Part shown: positions 15,101-25,060 of the stretch, one piece after another
Numbering within the stretch: the stretch's first letter is position 1
Layout of the letters: each line of letters opens with the position of its first letter
NCBI GenBank assembly: GCA_023091665.1
Contig: JALJCQ010000016.1
Coordinates: 1,178,001 to 1,242,000, forward strand
Reading direction: 5' to 3'
Origin: Pythium myriotylum
Taxonomy: Eukaryota > Oomycota > Peronosporomycetes > Pythiales > Pythiaceae
Length of the DNA stretch: 64,000 nt
The notes under the pieces: generated by a model
Databases searched by the model: none
What the model was told of the DNA's origin: nothing
The model's input: only the letters and a program-made list of their open reading frames with translations
Program-made: the position numbers and the translations under genes

Positions 15101-17352
15101 TGCCCGCCTCAACGTCGAGCACTCGTACATTGTTCGACTTCGAGAACGGTGCTTCAAGTACGAACAGCAATAGTACTGATGAAGACAAGTCGAGCTCATG
15201 GGCTATCCCTAGTTTGGCAATGCACATCCCAGATTTGGATAATGCTCCTGTTCGGTTGAGTGCGCTGATGATCGAGCACGCGTTCGGCACGAGCGGCGAC
15301 CTCACCCGACGCGTGACGAAGTACTACACACGACAGATGTGGAAACAGCTCCACAAAATTCTTGGGTCATTCGACTTCCTGGGTAACCCAGTGGGATTCC
15401 TGGATCATATCGGCACGGGTGTTCGCGATTTCGTATATGAGCCCCTCGACGGTCTGAGGGTTGGAGGCAAGGGGTTCAGCAGAGGTTTGGCTAAAGGCAC
15501 GGCAAGCTTAGTCTCCAACACTCTCGACGGGACGTTCGACGCAGCTAGCAAGATATCTGGAACCTTTGGGCAGGGTTTGGCGAATCTCAGCTTGGACGAC
15601 CACTACCAGCAGATTCGCGCCCGCGCCCGACGACACCACGTTCGTGGGATCAAGGATGGCTTGGTACAGGGATCGAAAGAGTTGAGCCTTGGGGTGTACG
15701 AGGGTGTCGCTGGTCTCGTGTTGAACCCGATGCGTGGAGCGCAAGAGAACGGTGCAATAGGCTTTGTGAAAGGTACTATCACCGGTATTATCGGCCTGCC
15801 CGTAAAACCAGTGGCTGGAATCTTCGACTTTGCTTCTCGGGCTTCCCAGGGTGTTCGGAATCGATCAAGAAAATACGGAAAGAGCATGCAACGTGTCCGT
15901 CGACCGCGTGTGTTTGGTCGCTATAACGAGCTCAAGTGCTACAAGGAAGCTGACACGATTGCCTATGACTTACTCAAGAAGACAGGGGGACCGAAGCTTT
16001 CTGGGGAGAAAATTGTATTTTACAACGAAGTCATCCAGTCGGTGGCGGGATCTGAGTTGACCAAGGAAGCGCGTGAGAGACGAAAGAACGATTCCCTGAG
16101 GGAGCGATCAGCGTCGTTCAAGCGCAGTCTACAAGAGCACGAAGACAAATCAGAAAGCAGCAGCAGTGGGGGAGGACGCCGAAAGTTGTTGTACGATGTC
16201 ACGTTCCACCAAAAGAAGCTAGGGTTGGAGCTTGAGACGGATTTCTACTGCGAAAACGTCACAATCAAGGCTTTCGATCCAGACGCGCGCCATCACGTTA
16301 CCGTGGAGACGGCAGTGGCAGCAGAGCAGGAGGTTTTGCAGGAAGGGGACGTGCTCATTCGTGTAGGAGGCGTGGATGTTCGAGGCATCGGCTTCCACGA
16401 GACCTTGGCGATGCTGCGTGGCACGACGCGACCCATTCGATTACAATTCGAGAGCGCCGAGGAGACTTTCACTCCAATGCCTACGTCTTCTCGCTCCACG
16501 ATGACTACTCCCAAGCCCCCGCCAGGCATGTCAGAGGAGGAGTCGCGTCTCAAGGTGCAACTCTCTCATTGGCTCATCGTGACTGAAGAACGCGCCATGT
16601 ACATCAACGTGGGTTCGCGCACAAACCCCATTGTTGAGTGGATGACGCCGCTACGGTACATTTACCGAGTCGAGTGGGTCCGCGGCATCAAGATATGTCT
16701 ACATTTGAGTGTTGGAGTCGACAGTTTACCTACAGGGCCACGACTGCGACCGTCACTAAAGGCTCTTGACGGCCACGAACGTGATATGAATGTGTTTCTG
16801 GACGTAATGTGGCTCAGCTTTGGCTCAACAACGGCCGAGGAGCAGGAGCTGTGGCCATCCGACACGAGCCTCAACGGGTACCTGCTCAAGAAAGGCGGTT
16901 TTTCGACTGTGAGAAGGTGGTTCGTGCTGAGCCGCAACTGCTTGTACTACTTTTCGAGCCACAAAGAACTGCGTGGAATCATCCCGTTGGGTAATGTCCG
17001 TCTCCAGGCTGACTCGATAGCTGAATCGTACTCGATTCGCATCACGAACGCAGTGGCGAACGAGCCACTGGTGACTCTCCAGATGGACAATGGCCAGGTC
17101 ATCGAGCGTGCTCAGTCCGAGATTGTGCTCATCGCTCCAAATGCCCAGGACTTCGAGATGTGGCAGTCGTCACTGGCACATGCAGCTGGCCGTGGCCTGC
17201 GGCACTCACGTGGCACGCGGTTCTTCGTGCCGAATGACTCATCACGATTGGAGATCGGCTGTCGTGACACACCCGACTTCGTGGTCGCACCGCTGGTTGA
17301 AGCCCTGAGACGTGCGGTTGAGGTATTCAATACGAAGCTGACTGCGAGCTGA
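3171..17352 (+). CDS. VPS13: Giant VPS13-like bridge-like lipid transfer protein with C2, PH, DEP, PDZ and PH modules
   Basis: Predicted to form a hydrophobic groove bridging organelle contact sites and moving bulk phospholipid. Exons 3171-3492, 3559-3674, 3742-3852, 3916-4041, 4100-8305 and 8365-17352 join in phase to about 4,620 aa. The N-terminus (MLQRVLALLLQRLLGKFV, then SLWQGDLEFKDLEL and IPWRALWTQPV) is a chorein domain. A coiled coil lies near residues 1150-1250. From about residue 1850 there are six VAB-like repeats marked by N-containing strands (FWIVNKTG, VVLQNRTS, VTLHNRLA, WIVNHSG, YILINRTS, YRIDNMTS). A C2-like domain interrupts them at about 2435-2555. A PH domain at about 3190-3490 appears split by a DEP-like insert at about 3310-3400. 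The VPS13/ATG2 C-terminal region (GNPVGFLDHIGTGVRDF, GLPVKPVAGIFDF) lies at about 3930-4125, a PDZ domain at about 4230-4325 and a final PH at about 4460-4570. Codons are less G/C-ending than in neighbouring small genes. Confidence 0.95.
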
Positions 17353-17985
17353 AGGAACTGTAGTAGAGGAGAAATTATGTGTACAGGATATGATGTTTTT
17401 ATAGAAGATGTGTAGTCTGAACTGGGCAAATGTACTTCGCGTCTTGCAGGATCTCTCGACTTTCCGCCTTTTCGCGAGATTGATGCGTCGATTAACGCCA
17501 GAGAAAGCTGTAGTAACGGAGCTAGAAAGGTTTTCGATACAAGAGACTAGTGAGAAGGCCCTCGTCCGTGCTTGATGCGAAGGATACATGACAGTGTGAA
17601 CCAGAGGGAGAAAGTTTCCAGTATCGTTGGAGTTCAGGAGCGAGGGTCAAGTTGGTCGACACTTGGACTTAGCGAGCTGGGTGGTAGCGATGGATTTAAA
17701 ATAAAAGCTTTGGGTCGGCACGTTTGATGCATTCTCATTGTTAATCCATGAAGGCTGTTGGTGACGCCCACAACGTCCATCTCAATTCTCTGGATATTTA
17801 TATCCAGAGTATAGGTGTGATCCTACTCGGGTCCACTTCCTTCCATGAATAAATAATTACTCATAAACGATGTTATTATATAATGAAAAAGAACTCTATA
17901 ATGGATAAATAGTTTCTAATAGTCGATAAACTGTGAGAATCCTCAACAATTTTTGTGGATGTCTTCTCTACCGGCCTGGTGCAAC
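17353..17985. other. Intergenic/3' flank of the VPS13-like gene
   Basis: No convincing gene. The stretch after the VPS13-like stop becomes AT-rich towards 17.9 kb and should hold the 3' UTR. The only structured element seen is the perfect inverted repeat at 17788-17809, listed separately. Confidence 0.5.
17788..17809. repeat. Perfect inverted repeat, 10-bp arms with 2-nt centre
   Basis: Arms CTCTGGATAT and ATATCCAGAG flank TT, about 440 bp after the VPS13-like stop codon. It could fold as a hairpin in a transcript or as a cruciform. It could be a protein site, an RNA structure or chance; nothing nearby decides. Confidence 0.6.
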
Positions 17986-17987
17986 AT

Positions 17988-18655
17988 TCACGCTGGAAAA
18001 CGTGACGTATACATTCGTTCAACAATGATTTGTTTTGGGATTTGCGACTCGATTGGCCCGGTGCATATATCTGACCAGTCAACTTCATACAAGGCACGAC
18101 CGTAGTCTGCCGATGCCGCATAAGCTACGTCACTAAGAGCTGCAAGCTCGCGCTCTGCCCTCTCGCGACGAGGTGCACGTAGGAGCTCTCGTAGCCCTCG
18201 CTTGGCGGTCCTCGTGGCTGGGCCCCACAAAGGCAAGACCGGCGAGAGAGACGGATGAGGCAAATATTGTAGTCGCGGCCGCCCACTCGCCACGCTCCCC
18301 AGGGCTTCTGCATGACGTAGGGTCTTGACGATGCCGATATCCATGAAGGGTTTTGGGCGCACAGCTCTCTGGAAGCAGAGACCCGCATGATGGTGAGCAA
18401 CTCGCCATCCGTCCGTGATATGTCCGTGTACAACGAGTTCATCCGGTGGAAGCTGTGGGGAGAGGAAGTCCGGATAGCAGATCACCAGGAGATCGCAGAG
18501 AATTCTGAAGCTTCGGTCTCCCGGATCCTGGTAGCTTGTGCCTCGTTGTCGAAAGCGGATGACGGTGGGAGAGATCCACGGCAGCTCAACTTTGGCCCCG
18601 ACCGTCGAAGCTCCAATAGCCAGTCCCGGGAGAAGCTCTCTCCTTCATGACGCCC
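17988..18655 (-). other. Unrecognised reading frame, possibly an exon of a decayed or spliced gene
   Basis: On the minus strand an open frame runs through residues such as ELPWISPTVIRFRQRGTSY, LLVICYPDFLSPQLPPDEL and HITDGWRVAHHHAGLCF, to a stop near 17988. It lacks a good initiator ATG: the first in-frame Met is at 18485, and a stop lies just above 18655. Another frame over 18125-18442 is also open, so one or more introns or frameshifts are possible. Upstream, 18645-18863 holds a hydrophobic frame on the same strand (DLLFITVLLGVVAHSALPL) that could be an earlier exon. I recognise no family. It may be a pseudogene, a fast-evolving gene or noncoding sequence. Confidence 0.25.
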
Positions 18656-19024
18656 TCGCTTCACCTACAGGCACACGTAAGTGGAGTGGCAGTGCGCTGT
18701 GTGCGACGACGCCAAGCAGTACGGTAATGAACAGCAAATCAAAGGAGCAGTGTCCTAAAGCAACGTTGGAATTTCTGTCCCCACCTACATCACACAGAAA
18801 TACTTCAACCAACTCCACGCACGTTCGTGCGTGATGAAGTTCAATGCATAACCTTCGCGTCACATCATCACGCTGCGGAATTCGATACTCGAGGTCATTT
18901 CCAATATCCAGAGCTTCCCGTGCGAATGCGCGGCATTGTTATAATTTCGTCTTGCCGATATTAATTTATTATATGTGGTCCACATTACTTCTACAGGACA
19001 GTATGCATCACTACAGGTTTTCCC

Positions 19025-20061
19025 ATGCTGTTCCAAAGGGAGCTCTTCCCGACCGTCGCGGAAACGGCATTTACGTGGCACGCGACCATGTCGAGCATCG
19101 AGGCCTGGTACTATGGGCTGCCGCAGCTCACGCGCTCGTACCTGTCGGTCTGCTTCCTCTTCACGGCGCTCAGCAGCCTCGGCTTCATGGACCCGCGCTC
19201 GGTCTACCTCAGCTTCGACCTCATCTGGGAGCGCTTCCAGCTCTGGCGCCTCATGACGTGCTTCATGTACCTCGGCAACTTTGGCTTCCCGTTCCTCATG
19301 CAGCTCATGATCCTGTGCGTCGATGGGCTTGAAAACTGTGCAAAGCTGCGCAGTGGGTGCATGAGAGCTCATGTGTGGTGGATGAGACAGGAGCAACTAC
19401 TCGTCGCGTCTGGAGGAAGATCCGTTCCCGAGCGGCGGTGGCCCCACGGCCGACTATGCGTTCATGCTCTTCTTCGGCGCCTGCGTGCTCTGGGTGCGTG
19501 TGTGGAATAGAAACGGCGTATCGTCGGGTTGGGTCAATGCTGACAACTGTGTCGGTGCGTGCGTGGCGTGCAGATCGTGGCGTTCTTCATGGGGCTGCCA
19601 TTCCTCGGTTCTTCGCTGATCTTCATGATCGTCTACATGTGGAGCCGCCGCAACCCGACGGCGCCCGTGGCCATCTGGGGCTTCCAATTCGAAGGGCTCT
19701 ACCTGCCGTGGGCGCTCATCGCCTTCACGGTGCTCATGGGCGGCAACCCGATGATGGACATTTTCGGCGTCGTGGCCGGCCACCTCTACTACTTCCTGCT
19801 CGAAGTGCTCCCGGCCACCAAGGGCTGGAACCTCATCCAGACGCCGTCCATCTTGTACGTAGTGCAACGCGCTTTTGGGTTCCTCTCTCTCTTAGGAAAG
19901 GCCTAACGATTGCTTGTTTTCCGTGCAGCATCAACCTGTTCCCGTCGCCGCAGGTCACTGGCACGCCGATCATCGGTGCTCGTCCCGGTGCTGCGGCCGC
20001 CGCTGGCGCTCCGGGCGGAGGCTACACGTGGGGAGCCGGTCGTCCGCTCGGCTCAGGCTAA
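19025..20061 (+). CDS. DER1: Derlin (Der1-family ERAD rhomboid pseudoprotease)
   Basis: Multi-pass ER membrane protein of ER-associated degradation, which retrotranslocates misfolded proteins with Hrd1 and p97. Exons 19025-19314, 19391-19493, 19574-19854 and 19929-20061 join in phase. The N-terminus (SIEAWYYGLPQLTRSYL) leads into several hydrophobic segments. The Derlin motif is clear: FMIVYMWSRRNPTAPV, then LPWALIAFTVLMGG and GVVAGHLYYFLLEVLP, then TPSIF. No rhomboid Ser/His dyad is seen, as expected for Derlins. The C-terminus is Gly/Ala-rich (GGGYTWGAGRPLGSG), resembling the WGxGxxLG tail that binds p97 in animal Derlins. Codons are strongly G/C-ending. The start is the first ATG before a continuous Derlin-like N-terminus. 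It lies about 330 bp before RPB3 on the same strand. Confidence 0.93.
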
Positions 20062-20386
20062 CCGCCTTCCTTCGCCGTCCGTCCTCCGTCTCCATACAGC
20101 AGCAATAAATCCCTATCACTCACCAATGGGCCCTGCATGACGCCTCTCCATGATTCTGGTGGTTACCTTCCGGGTTACGTCTTCATCGACCCACATCTGT
20201 TATCAACACTTAACGGATCCATCGCTACCCAAGCTTTTTCCAGTCGTTTTTGTCGATTTCGTGTTCCGTTAAGAACGTATAACTGAAAGTCAAGAGCGTA
20301 ACCGTGGTCGACACCGTACCCCTTCGAGCCCCGCGCCCTCCCTGAGAGAGAGCAGCAGTCACTCGTGAGCAGCTCCATCGACAGCC

Positions 20387-21493
20387 ATGCCCAACCCGCG
20401 GTTCCCCAAGCTCGAGCTGCTCGAGCTGCGCGACGACTTCATCAAGTTCGAGCTCTCGGAGACCGACGCCAGCGTGGCCAACGCCATCCGGCGCGTCATG
20501 ATCTCCGAGGTCCCGACGCTCGCGATCGACCTCGTGAGCATCGAGATCAACACGTCCGTCATGACCGACGAGTTCCTCGCGCACCGACTCGGCATGATCC
20601 CGCTGCTCTTCGACGGCGGGCTCGAGAACTTCCGCCAGCGCTTCGTCTACTCGGCCGACTGCGACTGCGACGAGCACTGCCCCAACTGCTCGGTCGAGTT
20701 CAACCTCGACGTCGTCTCGGACCAGGGCGGCGTCCACGTGCTCACGTCCGAGTCGCTGCGGTCCTCGGACCCGTACATCCGGCCCGTGCATTTCTCCTCC
20801 GAGGAAGAGTACAACAACACGCAGGACACGGGCGTGATCATCGCCAAGCTCGGCCCCGGACAGCGCATCAAGCTCTCGGCTATCGCCAAACTGGTACGCG
20901 ATTTCGTTTTCACAACGCCGCGCATGACGGCGCTAACGGTGCTTGTTTCGCGCGCGATAGGGAATCGGCAAGGAGCACGCCAAGTGGTCGCCTGTCGCCG
21001 TCGCGACTTTCAAGTACGAGCCGATTATCACGATCAACCAGGCCGTCATGAACATGCTCTCGCCTGAGCAAAAAGCCGAGCTGTACAAGAGCTGCCCCAC
21101 AGAAGTCTACGAGACGGACGAAAACTTTGAGCAACTCACGGTGGGCGATGCGAACCGCTGCATGTACTGCGATGAGTGCGTCAAGGTCGCAAATGGCTTC
21201 AAAGACGACCCGGAAGACGACGCCGCCGTCACGATTCAGATGCGAGAGGATAAGTTTATCTTTTCGGTCGAGGTGAGCTGGGTTTTTTCCTGTGATCTCG
21301 TATCTTTGTTCGCTGATTAACTTCGTTCGTTCATTGCGTTCTGTAGACGACGGGCCAGCTGCGTCCGGAGGAGGTAGTGATCTGTGCGCTGGACATCATC
21401 CGTGAAAAGCTGTCGGCGCTCAAGCACCAGTGTCTCGAGCTCAGCCACGACGACCACCACGCTGGTGAGACACCGATCACGCCTTTCGGTTGA
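20387..21493 (+). CDS. RPB3: DNA-directed RNA polymerase II subunit RPB3 (POLR2C)
   Basis: Core assembly subunit of nuclear RNA polymerase II; it dimerises with RPB11, as the bacterial alpha subunit does with itself. Exons 20387-20893, 20959-21272 and 21347-21493 join in phase to about 322 aa, slightly longer than yeast RPB3 (318) or human POLR2C (275). The alpha-like N-terminal part is plain: FELSETDASVANAIRRVMI, VPTLAIDLVSIEINTSVM and EFLAHRLGMIPL. The zinc-binding loop is intact as C-x-C-x3-C-x2-C (CDCDEHCPNC). The C-terminal dimerisation half has FKYEPIITIN, NRCMYCDECVK and a closing helix, VVICALDIIREKLSAL. The last exon ends GETPITPFG. It is a single-copy housekeeping gene. Confidence 0.97.
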
Positions 21494-21744
21494 TAGTCTA
21501 CGTGGAGGATTATGTAAACAGGTCCTTTTCAAATTGTGGTAGTATTTGATGGAGAGTTCTGTGTTCCTCTGATGTCTTGCCGTAGATTGAGTCATCGTCT
21601 GAACTTCTCACGCGATGAAAAGTAAAGCAGTTCGAGTCCACGCAGAGCTCGGCCAGCAGCCATCGTCAGACTAAGTTCGTCGACTGTGTTATCTACCACT
21701 GGAGGGGGGGGAGTTGAAACAAGAAAGGCGTCTGGGCGTTGTCA

Positions 21745-22130
21745 GTGACTTTGAAGTTCGCGCTCACCGGAAGGTGATGATCAGTGCAAGCTTCAACTCG
21801 GGTCGATTTGTGGTTGGTTACGCTTTCTTCACTCTACAGCGCGATAGTATTGACACGAATAAGCACTCGGTATACCGGTCCGTTCGCTGCTGCGTGGCGT
21901 GGTGGATCCACTTGAGGCGTCCCTCAAGGCCATTTTCTTTTTTTCATTCCACCTCACATTGTCCAAGTCGGCCAGCAGCTGCTTCATTTGTGCGTTTGAC
22001 GACAGCAAGATCGCACGACGTTCAGAGATGAAGCTTTTTGTACTGAGTGATGGGTATAGTGAACTTGTCATCATTCATCCCCTATCAATCATCTCAAGTT
22101 CCATTAAAAATGAGGTTGATGAGGGACCCC
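21745..22130. repeat. Copy A of an inverted repeat pair (partner at 26075-26425)
   Basis: Read on the + strand this segment matches the reverse complement of 26075-26425 over most of its length. Shared blocks include CACCGGAAGGTGATGATCAG, TACGCTTTCTTCACTCTACA, ACTCGGTATACCGGTCCGTT, AAGTCGGCCAGCAGC, GACAGCAAGATCGC, GAGTGATGGGTATAG and CATCAATCATCTCAAG, separated by diverged sequence and small indels. Copy A carries about 50 bp in the middle that copy B lacks. No clear terminal structure or target-site duplication was found. Confidence 0.8.
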
Positions 22131-22885
22131 ACGATTCTCCAGCCCTTAAGAAGGTCCTCATTGTTCGATTTCACCCGCCAGCGTCTACTGCCATCTCGCC
22201 CAAAACCCCGATGTCATGGTCGTTTTCACATGAGTCCACTGCGGAGGCGACCACAAGCTCAACCAATTGTTTTGTGTATCCGGATGAGTTCATGCACCTG
22301 GAAGATACTGAGAAGCGATTGGAGTACACACGGATCTTCGAGGAGATGAACCTCCTCAAGACACAACTGGCCATGCAATCCAGCGGAGGATGGGCCACGC
22401 GAGAGCACTTAAGACTGAGTCAGGCCGAGCTACTGTCACAGCTGGAGATACAACAAAAAGACTACGCACGGGATCAACTTGAGCAAATCCAGCGACTCGA
22501 AGCATTTGGGAAGGTACTGGCCGGTCAGCAAATTAAGCTCGAGCAACTATTTCGTCACAGTCAACCCGGAATCGAGTTTATCACTACGCAGTTGCAGGCG
22601 GTGATTGAGCGATGTAACCCTCCACATGCTGCATTCTTGAAAGATATGGATCAGGCACCGGACCGTGAGCAGGCTGCTATGGAGATGGTCCGCCAGCACG
22701 TACGAGAAATGAATGAACTAATGCTACGTCAAGAGGCTGCGCTTACACGAGAAGTGGCCCTGCAACGGATGCATCAAGGATCGTACCATGAGCAGGCTGT
22801 TCAAGAGGTGATCCGCCAGCAAGAACGAGAACTAAATGTACTATTGAAGCGCCAAGAGGCTGAGTGGGCAAGAGAGTTTAATTAA
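21899..22885 (+). CDS. Hypothetical coiled-coil protein, 5' part overlapping a repeat
   Basis: An open frame of about 328 codons. The first 75 residues come from repeat copy A and contain no obvious domain. From about residue 130 it is rich in Glu, Gln, Leu and Arg (MHLEDTEKRLEYTRIFEEM, then LLSQLEIQQKDYARDQLEQ) and should form a coiled coil. Near the end is an internal repeat: EQAAMEMVRQHVREMNEL is echoed by EQAVQEVIRQQERELNVL about 36 residues later, each followed by a RQEA motif. I do not recognise a family. The true start may be the Met near 22292 (MHLEDTEK), outside the repeat. It could be a gene remnant captured with the repeat. Confidence 0.4.
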   Translation: MVDPLEASLKAIFFFSFHLTLSKSASSCFICAFDDSKIARRSEMKLFVLSDGYSELVIIHPLSIISSSIKNEVDEGPHDSPALKKVLIVRFHPPASTAISPKTPMSWSFSHESTAEATTSSTNCFVYPDEFMHLEDTEKRLEYTRIFEEMNLLKTQLAMQSSGGWATREHLRLSQAELLSQLEIQQKDYARDQLEQIQRLEAFGKVLAGQQIKLEQLFRHSQPGIEFITTQLQAVIERCNPPHAAFLKDMDQAPDREQAAMEMVRQHVREMNELMLRQEAALTREVALQRMHQGSYHEQAVQEVIRQQERELNVLLKRQEAEWAREFN

Positions 22886-24129
22886 TGAAGAACTTGATGA
22901 TGATGATTATGATGGTGCAAGCGAAATCTATTAAGTTCGACTACGTGAATCCTAACTGGGTGAAGAATAGAAACGTCACAGGCTACACGAGAAGCTAGTG
23001 GACAACGGGGCCGTCAACTGGCTGCTAGGTCAAGAGACTCGAATGACCTAGTCTTCAGCGAGTAGGTGCAATATGCCCTGAGGAGGAGGGGAAAGCTCTT
23101 CACAAGACTATATTCAATAGATGAGAAGCTGCCAGTCAAGCCGGCGGTGCCAAGTTCACAAGTGCATCGATGTAAGGGCTCAACATCAAATCCATCCATT
23201 TGTTCCGCTTATGAAATTTTTAGAGCTGTAGTACTGGATGCACAACCCAAGACGGGAGTTCCCTTGGATTCGATGCCAAGACCAAAAGCACATCATCGAA
23301 AGGAAGCGGTGAGAAGGCATCACAATGGACTCCTCTCCGACCTTCAGGGTCGACGGAGACGCGGCAGCGATAAGATCAACGCTGGCCAACATTACACCTT
23401 CGATAGACTGCCGTAAGAAACGCTGGGTAAGCCGTTCTGCTCACCGCAGGGCGCAGAAGGATAAACTTGAAAAGACGAAGACTGCGATAGTGCCACGTGC
23501 TGGCATCCTCGAGTGAGATGAGCAGGCGATTCCTTGCCTTCGGCGAAACTTGCACGACAAGAAGTTTAACTACCTAAGGGCCGTCCGAGTTACTGCTACC
23601 ATTCAGTGGGACTTCCCACTGCTTGCCCTCCGGGTGGCGATACGGTTTGACTAGTAGCAAGAGCACACGAGACTTCCTTCTCTCAGTGTGGGTCTCTGTC
23701 GTGTGTGCTTTCCATCGTAGTTGGTCGTGGCCCGAGTGTTCGAGAAAGAAATCAAAGGCCATATGGAGCGAGCAATAGTCGTTCTCTCGACGCGACGGAC
23801 CACACGCAAGTGAGGTGTATTGACCTCACTCCGTGAATCCTAAACAACTCCACAGACGACAGTTCACGCATCGCACAGGACACGACCAACCACAATGGAA
23901 AATGCAAATGACAGCGACCCACACTGAGAGAGGCTCGCGCGTCGTTAACGCCACCGACCACACACACACAACCGAGCCACATCCATGAAGCAGATCTCGT
24001 CGCTCCCACGGATCTCCACCGATCACGTTCAGCTACAACCCACAAGCCATGAGCTGCGACCGACGCAAGCTACGAGCGGCGAGCCACGAGCTCCCAACGA
24101 ATCGAGCCAAACGCTCCTGCTGCTCTTCG
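22886..24129. other. Gene-poor stretch with short frames only
   Basis: Short open frames (for example 23066-23416 on +) have no recognisable domain, and stops are frequent in all frames. The segment holds one perfect hairpin at 23604-23621 and a CA-rich tract near 23960-23970. It probably contains the 5' flank of the gene starting at 24181. Confidence 0.5.
23604..23621. repeat. Perfect inverted repeat, 8-bp arms with 2-nt centre
   Basis: Arms CAGTGGGA and TCCCACTG separated by CT, in a gene-poor stretch. Function unknown; possibly a remnant of a small element or a transcript hairpin. Confidence 0.5.
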
Positions 24130-24143
24130 CCATTCTCCAATTT
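24130..24143 (+). promoter_or_regulatory. Oomycete initiator (Inr) match
   Basis: CCATTCTCCAATTT agrees at every position with the oomycete Inr consensus YCATTYYNCAWTTT. It lies 37 bp upstream of the ATG at 24181, the usual short 5' leader, so it supports that start over the in-frame upstream ATG at 24049. Confidence 0.7.
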
Positions 24144-24180
24144 GCCTCGCATCACAATCACCATCGCACCTCGAACCGCC

Positions 24181-25060
24181 ATGTACGACCCCAAGCACAC
24201 GACCGCCGCCTCGACCAGCGCCACCGCTGGCTATGGACGCGGCCATGGACGCACGGTCGGCCTGCCCGACTTCCACGTCGCGGCCGTGCTCTTTCTCGCC
24301 CCCATCGTCAACTGGCTCGCCATCCTCGCCATCCTCGCGCTCGACGTGCTGCCGCTCGCCCTCCGCCTTCTCCACGGCGCCGCGTTCTTCTTCCACGCCA
24401 ACTTCGAGCGCCTCTGCGTGCCGGTGCTGACCGCCTCAGTTCGCACTTCCATTCGCACGCTCGCTCGCGCTTTCGCGCTGGTCGCCACCGTGGTCGCAAC
24501 GCTCCGATGGGCCGCGGCCAGCCTTCACGACTACTACACCCTCGCGACCGCGACAGTCGACGACGCAACCCAAAAGGTACGTTCCCGCTTTACTTGCGTT
24601 CCTTCCTTCCATCGAAAATGGCTCGCCAAACTCATCGCCTCCTTCTCTGCAACAGATCTGCGTCCTGCTCTTCTCGTCCGAGTACGACCACGTGCTCCAG
24701 CGAGGCCGCACCAACCGTACGCGGGACCTGCTCCACGACATGGACCTCTGCTTCGTCGAGATGGACGTCGCCACCACCATCGACATGCGCGACAAGCTCC
24801 TGCAACAGCAGCTTCTCGACGCCTGCAAGGTCCGCACCTACCCGCAGGTCTTCACGGTGGAAATGGAGATGGACATGGTTGAGGATAAGCCCATGCCCAA
24901 ACGTATCCGCTACATCCAGCAGGCCGAGCTGGACAAGGCCGAGTTCTACCTCGGCGTCCCCGTGGCCGAGCTTGCGCGCCTCTCCGTGCTCGACCTCAGC
25001 GTCCATCGCCTCTTCGCGGGCGTGCCCAAGCGGAAGGTTCGCAAAGCGTTCGTGGAATAA
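24181..25060 (+). CDS. Membrane-anchored thioredoxin-fold protein (glutaredoxin/SH3BGR-like)
   Basis: Two exons, 24181-24576 and 24656-25060, join in phase to about 266 aa. Residues about 30-70 are strongly hydrophobic (VAAVLFLAPIVNWLAILAI and onward), giving one or two membrane segments. The second exon opens with ICVLLFSSEYDHV and continues LLHDMDLCFVEMDV, RDKLLQQQLLDACKV and TYPQVFTVE. This order of strand, helix, FxExD strand, helix and cis-Pro-like TYPQVF matches glutaredoxin and SH3BGR-like folds. No CxxC redox motif is visible, so it is probably not a redox enzyme. The Inr match at 24130 supports the start. Codons are strongly G/C-ending, suggesting an expressed gene. The fold call is a pattern judgement. 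Confidence 0.6.

Noticed and set aside
20225..20791. Minus-strand frame over RPB3
   Set aside because: Antisense to RPB3; an artefact of codon bias.
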